A stretch of 64,000 nucleotides of DNA. Origin: Hexactinellida sp. DTS-2022. Taxonomy: Eukaryota; Porifera; Hexactinellida. The notes beneath the pieces were generated by a model. It made no database searches. It was not told where the DNA came from and saw nothing but the letters and a program-made list of their open reading frames with translations. Of this stretch, positions 52,743-61,515 are shown piece after piece; position 1 is the stretch's first letter; the number at the start of each line of letters is the position of its first letter. The DNA is taken from the NCBI GenBank assembly GCA_028753945.1, contig JAPNXP010000017.1, positions 1,922,001 to 1,986,000 of the forward strand. Reading direction: 5' to 3'. The position numbers and the translations under genes are program-made.

Positions 52743-54005
52743 TCATATCGGGGCGCTCATAACAGGCCTGTACCTGTTACCATTACGTGCACAGGTTACA
52801 ATCAATGCTAACACGACAATAAAACTGAACACCGAGCATGCAATAACTAATAGGATCAGGAATATTATCCCAACGATTGCTGCAATTTCAACGTTGCTAT
52901 TGCGAAAAAATGCCGATTGTATTGTAGAGTTTCCTGAGTTCATATCTACTTTACTGGTCCCACTGAGGGTTATATCACACTGAGATATAATCTGTATAGT
53001 CGTGGTTAAGTGGTATTCAACTACCCTTTCCCCGAGGCTCGTTAAGCCTAATTCGAGTTCGTAATTCGTGTCAGTAGAGGGCAGTGAGAATTCAGTTGTC
53101 TGAGTGACTACGGTATTCGTATCGCCTGAAGTGAATGTAGTTTCAACTTTAAGGGAGTAGCCAATTGTTATAGTATTGGAGTTATCATCATCCTCAGAGA
53201 AAATCCAGTCGAGTTGTAGTTTATTCCTGGAGTCAAGATAAGCAAAGAAGAAGAATCCTAGAGTGCGTAAGGGCAGAGAGAGTGTGACGTCATATTGACT
53301 GAGAGGTGCCTCCCCTGCACAGCTGACCGCAGCTACTCTCAGTGCGTAGGATTGGCCAGGCGTCATGTATAAATAGGTCGACGGGTTGTTGTAATATGAA
53401 ACACCAGTTTGGCTATCCAATTTCCTGACGTAAACCCCGTTTGAGTACAGTTCATAATATTGAATCGGCTTATCACTGTTTGGTGCTGAGAAGCGTACAT
53501 CTATAACTGCCTGACACGCGAATGAGCTTACCGATTCGATGGAAGCAAAAACGAAGTCTATTTGGTCTGGGACCCTCGCGGGCATGGGAGCTTCCCCTGA
53601 GGCTAGGGCGGGAGAGTATGAACCGTTAAAGTATTTCCCGTGACATCCGAATGTAGTTGCACTATCCTGGGGTAGGTAGCTGGTAATGGTGATCATAGCG
53701 GACAATTTGGGATACTCTGGCCATGGATCAGTAAAGCCCATTTGGTAGCGACTCGTGTCCAGGCCAGGTATCTGGTTGTCGTTAATTTCTGTGTAGTTGT
53801 ATGGCTGTGACCCGTTAATAGAAATGTCTGGTGAGAAGAATGACCAGAAACTCTCGTTGGTAGGCGGTTCGATGTAACAGGACATTACAACTTTATCTCC
53901 TGGACAAGGACGCTCATTTGGTACATTGAAGATATTCTGTGATCGCGTGAGGAGAACTAACGCACTTAGGAGGAGTGCTGCAAACATTTGTTGTGAGCAC
54001 TTCAT
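52743..54005 (-). CDS. Single-pass surface protein with Ig/FN3-like ectodomain (paralogue 1), intronless
   Basis: 420 aa. Signal peptide at residues 1-22 (FAALLLSALVLLTRS). An N-terminal cysteine-paired domain (CPGDKVVMSCYIEPPTNESF ... FGCHGKYFNG) looks Ig-like. It is followed by a FN3-like region (YYELYSNGVYVRKL, YALRVAAVSCAGEAPLS) and a further beta-rich stretch. The transmembrane helix is at about 374-404, with a short tail (RNGNRYRPVMSAPI). Several NxS/T sites suggest N-glycosylation. No known family was recognised. The neighbour at 54464-55783 is a diverged tandem duplicate sharing CYIEPPT, SYLPQD and FGCHG. An adhesion or recognition role is inference from topology only. Confidence 0.85.
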   Translation of the reverse strand: MKCSQQMFAALLLSALVLLTRSQNIFNVPNERPCPGDKVVMSCYIEPPTNESFWSFFSPDISINGSQPYNYTEINDNQIPGLDTSRYQMGFTDPWPEYPKLSAMITITSYLPQDSATTFGCHGKYFNGSYSPALASGEAPMPARVPDQIDFVFASIESVSSFACQAVIDVRFSAPNSDKPIQYYELYSNGVYVRKLDSQTGVSYYNNPSTYLYMTPGQSYALRVAAVSCAGEAPLSQYDVTLSLPLRTLGFFFFAYLDSRNKLQLDWIFSEDDDNSNTITIGYSLKVETTFTSGDTNTVVTQTTEFSLPSTDTNYELELGLTSLGERVVEYHLTTTIQIISQCDITLSGTSKVDMNSGNSTIQSAFFRNSNVEIAAIVGIIFLILLVIACSVFSFIVVLALIVTCARNGNRYRPVMSAPI

Positions 54006-54463
54006 AGCTAGCTATTAAGGGGGACACTTAGTGATCAAAGTTTGCAAATGAAAATTTATTATTATTGTTAAATATAGTGCGAAAATATACAAAGATTACA
54101 AATCTAAAAAAAAATTCGAAAAAATCACCTTTAATAGGTAGTATAGAAAGATTTATTTAGCATTTTGATACTAAAGTTTAATTAATTAATTATGAACTAA
54201 CTTGTATGTAGACCGTCTATTTCTAGAACAGGTTTTCTTACATATAAATAGTATTACCCATAGACGGCAGGGGTTTTTGGTCTACAAAATTTATAGACCA
54301 TCTACAATAGTATAAGAATGCTCATTAATTATTAACTAATTAATAGACATGTATTATATAACAATTAACAACCTAAAGCGAAATTAATAATGTTCTTATA
54401 CTAAAATACCGACTTAGGGGTTCAAAACGCTAATTATACTCACACAAACACGTATACTTACTA
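54006..54463. other. Spacer with a family M repeat
   Basis: A family M copy at about 54200-54325 (TTGTATGTAGACCGTCTATT, cccatagacggcaggggttt). The rest is AT-rich. It separates the two receptor paralogues and should contain the promoter of the first. Confidence 0.7.
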
Positions 54464-55783
54464 CTATGCCATTTGTTGTTGTTGCAGAGGTTTCTCAGTA
54501 TTCACTGCATAGCTGGGCGGATTGAGAAGCGGCTCGTGCGCTTGATTCCCTACCTGTGGTGCAAGACGCATATAGGTGGTCCTAGTTCGCGTACTCCTCT
54601 TCTTAGATTGTTCGTTTAGCGTGAACAGTGCCAATAGGATGGTTGTAGCAGTGCAAAGAAGTGATACGATTATAAGAATTACTACCACAACCCATGATAC
54701 ATTGTACGGGATATTTATTATCTGGACATGTGATTTAATCCCAGTCTTTCGGGCCGTAATAGTGTTCCCAGCGTATGTTTTATCATTGCACTGCGATGTA
54801 ATTGTGAGCTTTACAGTTGTGTCTAGGGTAGACTGTTTCGCTCCAATAATGCTAAGTCCCATGTCAAACAAATATGAAGTTTTGGAAGAGGATTGATCAA
54901 AGTTAAAGCTTTCGTTGAGAATACCACTGCCTTTATCGTAAGTGAAGGCCGTATTGACTTTCAAATTATAACTGATTGGGATGGTTGTGAAACTTAAGTA
55001 CGATTCCGATAATGTCCACTTGATTTGCAAATTGTTGAAATAATCAAAGGAGAAGCTCAGTGTGTTGTCCAGGCTGTAAGAAGGAATGGTAACGGTAGAA
55101 TCGTCGCTAATTTCAGATGCCCCTGCACAGTTATTTGCTGTTACGCTCAGTTTGTAAGTTGTACCCGGGGACACGGCAAATATCACGGTTGATGTAGTTG
55201 ACGTAGCCTCGATGGTTTGGTCAAACTCCCCATCAACGTACAAACTGTAATTACTAATTGGACTCGAACTGTAAGGGGTGTCGAAACTGACATAAACATA
55301 TGCCAGACAGTAATAATACTTAACGGAATCCGCATAAGTGACGAGGTTTGATACTTTGTTCGGCGGTTTGACAGGTTGGGGAGCATAACCCGAAGTCAAA
55401 ACTGGCGTATTAGTACCGTTAAAATATTCGCCGTGACACCCAAATAGCGTCGCGGCATCCTGGGGCAGATAGCTGTTAATAACGATAGTACAGCCTACGC
55501 GGGGTGAATTAGCTGTGAGATACTGAATGCTGTATCTAGTCGTGTCGATTCCTGAAATGGAGTTTGTGTCTATTGCGTTTTGGCTGTAGGGCAGAGAGCC
55601 GTTAAAGGAAATGTATGGAATAGAAGCGTAGAAAGCCTCGCTGGTGGGCGGCTCTATGTAGCAGGTCATCTCAACCTTCTGTCCATTACACACGCGGGCA
55701 TAGGGGGAGTTAAACTGGTTTTGTGCGTTTGTAAGAACGGATATTGCAACCAGAGTTAAGATTGCAAGCTTGGATAGTTGCAT
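54464..55783 (-). CDS. Single-pass surface protein with Ig/FN3-like ectodomain (paralogue 2), intronless
   Basis: 439 aa, the same architecture as paralogue 1. Signal peptide at residues 1-20 (LAILTLVAISVLTNA). The paired-cysteine domain contains CNGQKVEMTCYIEPPTSEAF and AATLFGCHGEYFNG. Then a FN3-like region (PISNYSLYVDGEFDQTI, TYKLSVTANNCAGASEIS). The transmembrane helix is at about 361-388 (VVVVILIIVSLLCTATTILL). The cytoplasmic tail is longer than in paralogue 1: it is basic near the membrane (KKRSTRTRTTYMRL) and contains LLNPPSYA, where PPSY is a potential WW-domain ligand. The tails and transmembrane segments have diverged while the ectodomain motifs are kept. Family unknown. Confidence 0.85.
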   Translation of the reverse strand: MQLSKLAILTLVAISVLTNAQNQFNSPYARVCNGQKVEMTCYIEPPTSEAFYASIPYISFNGSLPYSQNAIDTNSISGIDTTRYSIQYLTANSPRVGCTIVINSYLPQDAATLFGCHGEYFNGTNTPVLTSGYAPQPVKPPNKVSNLVTYADSVKYYYCLAYVYVSFDTPYSSSPISNYSLYVDGEFDQTIEATSTTSTVIFAVSPGTTYKLSVTANNCAGASEISDDSTVTIPSYSLDNTLSFSFDYFNNLQIKWTLSESYLSFTTIPISYNLKVNTAFTYDKGSGILNESFNFDQSSSKTSYLFDMGLSIIGAKQSTLDTTVKLTITSQCNDKTYAGNTITARKTGIKSHVQIINIPYNVSWVVVVILIIVSLLCTATTILLALFTLNEQSKKRSTRTRTTYMRLAPQVGNQAHEPLLNPPSYAVNTEKPLQQQQMA

Positions 55784-56893
55784 TTTAATTAACTAATTAG
55801 TTATGAATGTTTTAAGTTAGAATCTTGTAATTAGGTATTGAATATATTTTAGGGACTTTAAATCTAGTTATTACAAATCGGTTTCGGACGAATTACAAAT
55901 TAATAGATTGCATTTCATAATCTCAGCTCTTATTATAACTCATAACGTGGCCTACCTCCATGCCTAGTCACATCACATGCAGAAATGGGAGTATCTTGTT
56001 TGGAGCTATTTAGCAGAGTTACACCCTAAGTTAGCATCAAGTTACATGTTACGATTTAGCATTTTTAATGGGAATTAATTATAATTATAATGGGCTGTAG
56101 AGGTATTTGCAACTGCACTGCTATATAATTAACATACAGTGGTGTTCGCGTAATTATTAGCAAGTCGCATTTTGCATGAAATTTGCTTACAAATAAGCGA
56201 ACTTGCTATTAGGGGAACAGAAATAACATTAAATGCTTGCTTGGGTACTGAAATAACTGCTAATAGTAAATATTGCTATTAGGCGAACACGGAACACCAC
56301 TGTAGATATTTGGCATATTTGGTGCCCTTGGAACACGTTGGGCAAGGAAATGGATCAAGTTTTTATCAGCTAATAAAATACCAGCATTAATTGGTTGTAT
56401 GACAGAACAGGCAATCCTTATGGGCCAATTCTTTCCATTAAGTTAGCGAAGCATACTTACTACAGTAGAACTCCGTTAATACGAACACCAGGGGGTTGTC
56501 AAAATGCTATTAACCAGTATCATTTGTATTTTGAAAAGGGTTTGAAGGGAACTGAGAGTGTTCGTAGTTCGTACTGTGCCCCACGAGGTTTAAACTTTAA
56601 AACTGTGTTGTTACAATTCGTTCACGATACATAACAATTCGTTACACAACAATTCGTTAAAACAACAATATCAAAGAAACAAATTACTTTAATCTATTTA
56701 TGTGCAAAGCTAATATTTAATATTTTCATGCAGCTGAACATAGTTTTATGGTATGCTGAGGATATCCAAAAGTAAAACAACATACTATATTAATTAGTTA
56801 TCCATCTTTTTACTAAAATACTGTAATTATTACAACTGTCACTATTTATAATTGCAACAAGCCCGTATAAGGATTGGCTAGGTTATTGAAGCA
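55784..56893. other. Divergent-promoter region with two MITEs
   Basis: It lies between the start codons of paralogue 2 (minus) and TOP3A (plus). It contains a family F MITE at 56137-56302 and a worn family A MITE from 56463 to about 56590. Otherwise AT-rich with no recognised motif. Confidence 0.6.
56137..56302. mobile_element. MITE family F
   Basis: Ends CAGTGGTGTTCGCGTAATTA and ATTAGGCGAACACGGAACACCACTG in part, TA outside. The interior has gcttgcttgggtactgaaa. Confidence 0.85.
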
Positions 56894-59251
56894 ATGCCTC
56901 AACTAAGAGTGTTGTGTGTCGCCGAGAAGAACGATGCAGCTCGCGAAATAAGCAAGCACCTGTCGGGAAATAAATCTAACAGGAGAGAAGGTATGTCCAA
57001 GTTCAACAAAATATACGAATTCTCCTGCCAAATGCTGAACAGCGACGCCCGCGTGGTTATGACGTCAGTATCCGGACACCTTATGACACACGATTTCGCT
57101 GTCAGCTTCAAGAATTGGGAGAAGTGTCCCCCGCTGTCTCTCTTCTCGGCCCCGATCCTAAAGTTCTGTCCTGACCACTCCCAGCCCATAAAGACCACGC
57201 TAGAGAGAGAGGCCCAGAGGAGCGACGCGCTGGTCCTGTGGACCGATTGCGACAGAGAGGGCGAGAACATCGCCTCTCAGATAAGAGACGTGTGCGTATC
57301 GGCTAACAACAGAATACGCGTGTACAGAGCTCGGTTCTCTGAGATAACATTCCGGTCTGTCACGGCCGCTACCCGGAGACTGGAGGGCCTGGACGAGCGG
57401 CAGGCAGCTGCAGTTGAGTGCAGACAAGAACTGGACCTCAGAATAGGCGCCGCCTTCACCCGGTTCCTAACCTTGCGGCTGCAAAAGGTGTTTCCCCGAG
57501 AGCTGTCGGATCAGCTGATCAGCTACGGCCCCTGCCAGTTCCCGACGCTAGGCTTTGTGGTGGACAGATACAAACAGGTGCAGCTGTTTGTCCCTGAGCC
57601 CTTCTACAAACTGAGAGCTCTGCTCACTAGGGACGCCCAACCCGTGGAGTTCTCTTGGTCCCGCGGGCGGCTCTTCAACCGGACGGTCACGGAGCTATTC
57701 CTCGAGGTGTGTCTGGAGAGACCAGTGGCGCTGGTAACCCGAGTCGCTTCTAAGCCGAAGAGCAAATGGCGGCCCCTCCCCCTGGACACGGTAGAGTTCG
57801 AAAAGCTGTCCTCTCGGAAACTACAGATAAACGCGAAACAGGCTATGACTATAGCAGAGAAGCTGTACACACAGGGGCTCATTAGCTATCCGAGGACGGA
57901 AACCAACCTCTTCCCCCCGAGTATGGACCTGGCGTCTCTGGTGCAGGAACAGACACAGGACGGACAGTGGGGGGACACAGCTAGGCAGATTCTAGCGGAC
58001 ACACCCAACCCGAGGAGGGGGAACAAATCGGACCAAGCCCACCCCCCTATCCACCCGATAAAGTACGCACCGAGTCTACAGGGAGATGAGAAGAAAATAT
58101 ACGAGTTTATAGTCCGTCACTTTCTGGCTTGCTGCTCTAAGGACGCTCTGGGCATGGAGACCGCGGTCGATATTTCCGTCAGCGACGAGATATTCTCCGC
58201 TTCCGGTCTGGTTATAACCGAGCGGAACTATCTCGAGGTGTACCCTTACGACCGATGGACCGACCGTAACATACCTCACTTCTCCCAGGGGGAGAGTCAG
58301 ACAGCTGACCGGATTGAGCTCGTAGCGGGAGAGACATCCCCGCCCCCTCTCCTCAAGGAGGCCGATCTCATCGCGCTAATGGAGAAACACGGGATAGGGA
58401 CAGATGCGACGCACGCTGACCACATAGAGACCATAAAGTCGCGTAAGTATGTAGGCGTACAGCCTGACGGCACCTTCCTGCCCGGGACCCTCGGGATGGG
58501 GCTCGTCGAGGGGTACGACCAGATCGGACACAATATGGCCAAACCGTACCTGCGCGCCGAACTGGAAGCGGCGCTTAAGGCGATCTGTTTGGGTCAGAAG
58601 AGGAAGGAGGAAGTCATAGAATCCATGGTCCACAAGTACAAACAGGCTTTTATCGAGATAACTACGAATGCCGTTAAGATCGACCAGTCCCTCTCCAACT
58701 ACTTCGGGCCCCCGGAACAGCTGATCCCCTCCTCAGCCCCCCCAGAGGGGGAGGGGGGTCTGAGCCCCCTGGCAAAGTGTCGCAGGTGTCTCCAATTCGA
58801 TATGTACTTCCGGTCGACACGCGGGGACAAATGGATGCTCTCCTGCGGCGGATTTCCGGACTGCAAATGCGCTATTTTCTTTCCCTCCACTATCGTCCGC
58901 GCGGCCACAGAGCTGAGCTCTCTGTGTCGCCGCTGTCCGCACCCGCCCGTGCACGAGGCGAGACTGACCTTCCAGCCGGGGGCGATGCCGTACTTCCTGC
59001 AGGGGCCCGGTCCCAACGAGTTTGTGGGCTGCCTCTTCTGCAGCGAGGACCTCAAGAGGGCCGGCGTGGAACTGAGGAACCAGTCCAACGGACCCCCAGC
59101 TGTTTATTCCATTCCCAATAACAACACAGTACAGAGCAACATACGGTCTTATAACACTATAATACCAGCTGTTCCTAATAGCACAGTACAGACTAACATA
59201 CGGTCTTATAGCACCATAGCACCAGCTATCTCCAATACCACAGTACAAAGC

Positions 59252-59288
<37 letters not shown>

Positions 59289-60178
59289 GTATAGTTCCTT
59301 CTAACAGGAGAGATCTAGGATTCGACCCTATGGTCATAACCCCAACAGTTGGTCCCATCAAGCGGTACACGCAGCAAACCATCCCAGCTACCAAGCTGCC
59401 TAAGGTGTCAACCCACGCAGACGGCTCAGATGACAACTTTGTTGTTTGCAGCTGTGGCTCTAGGGCCAGCCTCCTGACCACCCGTAAGGAGGGGCCCAAC
59501 AAGGGAAGGAAGTTCTACACCTGTCCCACGAAGGCTTGTGACTACTTTATGTGGGACCCAGCGTGCGACCCTTCTCTTGATACCAACGCCCCGAGACAGG
59601 AATGTGCTGTCAGAATGCCGGATAATATCCCCCCACAAGGGGACGGTTTTATCGGTGTGTACCCCCCTGTGTCCCCTGGGCCCGTGGTCTGTCGGTGCGG
59701 GGTAGAAGCTAATCTCCTGACTACACAGAAGCAGGGCCCTAACGAGGGTCGCCAGTTCTTCGGGTGTAAGAAGTCGCGGGAGCAGGGGTGCGGTTTCTTT
59801 CAGTGGTCCGAGGAGAGACCGATTAAACCGGAACCTACAGGTCTCCCGGAGCCGAGTGTGTATGTCCCTCCCAATATTGAGAGCTTCAATGCTAGCTCTC
59901 CTACTAGCGACGGTGTTGTATGCAAATGCGGAGAAGCGAGCAAACTCCTGACCGTAGGGAAAGCGGGGCCTAATCAGGGCAAACAGTTCCACGCGTGTAA
60001 AAAGCCGCGGGAACAGGGGTGCGGCTTCTTCCAGTGGGCGGACCAAGAGGGTCGGACGGGCGCGTTTAGCCCCCCTCAGAGGGGCGGGGGGGGCAGGCGA
60101 GGGGGCGCGAGGCTGTGCTCCGTCTGTCGACAGGTGGGACATAATAAAAAGAATTGTCCGAACGCAAACTGCTTTTAA
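56894..60178 (+). CDS. TOP3A: DNA topoisomerase III alpha, intronless
   Basis: 1094 aa, close to the human length. The Toprim domain opens the protein (RVLCVAEKNDAAREIS, then TDCDREGEN as the metal-binding acidic motif). The type IA core follows (DLRIGAAFTRFLTLRLQKVF, QLISYGPCQFPTLGFVV), with the catalytic tyrosine in ISYPRTETN at Tyr332. EKHGIGTDATHADHIETIK and FLPGTLGMGLVEGYD are family hallmarks. A degenerate zinc region lies at about 620-700. There are three GRF zinc fingers at about 851-890, 931-972 and 1008-1048 (CSCGSRASLLTTRKEGPNKG, CRCGVEANLLTTQKQGPNEG, CKCGEASKLLTVGKAGPNQG) and a CCHC knuckle (CSVCRQVGHNKKNC). With BLM and RMI1 it dissolves double Holliday junctions and also acts in mitochondria. 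Animal TOP3A usually has two GRF fingers; three are seen here. A 12-Asn run lies at 59252-59287. Confidence 0.97.
59252..59287 (+). repeat. In-frame (AAC)n coding 12 asparagines in TOP3A
   Basis: Twelve consecutive AAC codons. Just upstream (about 59125-59250) a 66-bp protein-coding unit (NNTVQSNIRSYNTIIPAV) is repeated nearly three times in tandem. Confidence 0.95.
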
Positions 60179-60522
60179 TCGAATTGTATATTATACTTAT
60201 TGTGTTCTGTATCGATTTAGTTCTGCAATGTAGTTATTCTTCAAGAAATTGAGAACTGGACTCTTAATGAATTACATTTAAATGCGAGTATTTTGTGTTA
60301 TTTAATAACTGCTTAAAACAGGTTATTCGGTCAATAACTGTCACAATAAATTACAGTATCAATAGAACTTCGTTAGTACGAAATTCACGAAATGTACTGT
60401 ATAAAAATTAATCTTTTGGGCCACAAATCTAAAACCTGACCTGAGATTGCTTATTTTGAATTTAATTAGAACAATATTATTATCTAACTAACACCGCAAA
60501 TACAATACTCCGACTGTATTTA
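60179..60522. other. TOP3A-PEX14 spacer
   Basis: AT-rich. A short family A fragment at about 60361 (agaacttcgttagtacgaaa) appears without its other end. No promoter motif recognised. Confidence 0.5.
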
Positions 60523-61410
60523 ATGTCGGACAATATACCCCTCCCTCTCCCGGTACCGGTTCCGAGAGGCCGGTTGGTGGCGTCTGCGGTTAGGTTCCTG
60601 AACACCCCCGGGGTCCTGGGCACCTCTCTGAGCTCACAGATAGATTTCCTTAGAAAGAAAGGTCTCACTCAACACGAAATAAGTTCTGCCCTTCGTTCCA
60701 TTAAGCTAGCAACACCCTCACCAATAGCCAAACCAGACCACAAACTATGGCTAGCTATATCCTACTACATACTACCACAAAGCGTGTACCCCCCCATTGG
60801 TGTTATATTCGGTCTCTCCCGTATCGCTATTTCCCTGACACTCCTACTCTATATAAGCTACAGACTCATAACTGTAGTTATAAACATGAGTCCTAAATTC
60901 CGTGGTATACTCAATACCCTGTATATACGGATACGGTTAATACTCGGGTTTACGCCTAGAAAAGAGCCTGAGTACACTGATGAGCCGACAGAGGGTTTGT
61001 CGCTGGACAGTTGGCAACAGCTCGAGACCTGTCCGCTTCTGGGGACCACGGATATGGCGGAAATAATAGGCGCCGATTCCCAGGAACTTGAGTCTCTAAA
61101 GAGAGAACTCTCCGAGCTACAGATTAGACAGGACGGGAGTATTAGCGAACTCAGATCCGAAATAAAATCTGTCCGTTCTCTCCTCCTCTCATCGTCGCAG
61201 TTTCCGAAGCCACAAACAGTTCCAACGCGTGACAACGATAACTCCTCTTTGGAATTCAAACCTTCTGGCTTGTTCCACAAACGCTCTATGAATAACACAG
61301 CAGATACCATGGATACTCCGTCCAGTTATGCTATGGATTTCTTGAATTCTCTCTCAGAACCAAATCCAGCGGAGAAATCAGCTGATCCAGGAGAGATAGA
61401 CTTAGTATAA
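60523..61410 (+). CDS. PEX14: Peroxin-14, intronless
   Basis: 295 aa. The conserved N-terminal PEX5/PEX19-binding domain is at about 15-60 (RGRLVASAVRFLNTPGVLGT, QIDFLRKKGLTQHEISSAL), with the FLRKKGL motif diagnostic of PEX14. A hydrophobic segment at about 95-120 (VIFGLSRIAISLTLLLYI) is the membrane region. A coiled-coil stretch at about 185-225 (SQELESLKRELSELQIRQDG) follows, then a Ser/Asn-rich tail. PEX14 docks the import receptor PEX5 at the peroxisomal membrane. Slightly shorter than the human protein. Convergent with the ABC transporter gene, stops 106 bp apart. Confidence 0.93.
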   Translation: MSDNIPLPLPVPVPRGRLVASAVRFLNTPGVLGTSLSSQIDFLRKKGLTQHEISSALRSIKLATPSPIAKPDHKLWLAISYYILPQSVYPPIGVIFGLSRIAISLTLLLYISYRLITVVINMSPKFRGILNTLYIRIRLILGFTPRKEPEYTDEPTEGLSLDSWQQLETCPLLGTTDMAEIIGADSQELESLKRELSELQIRQDGSISELRSEIKSVRSLLLSSSQFPKPQTVPTRDNDNSSLEFKPSGLFHKRSMNNTADTMDTPSSYAMDFLNSLSEPNPAEKSADPGEIDLV

Positions 61411-61515
61411 TCACATGTTAATAATTGTATTATATTATAATCGTTTTATGGGAAATTAAACACGTCTAATGAAACAGTTAAAAAGACTAGGTTTGTAAAA
61501 AATGCGATAAAATAT

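Noticed and set aside
59426..60142. 238-codon minus-strand ORF
   Set aside because: Antisense of the TOP3A zinc-finger region.
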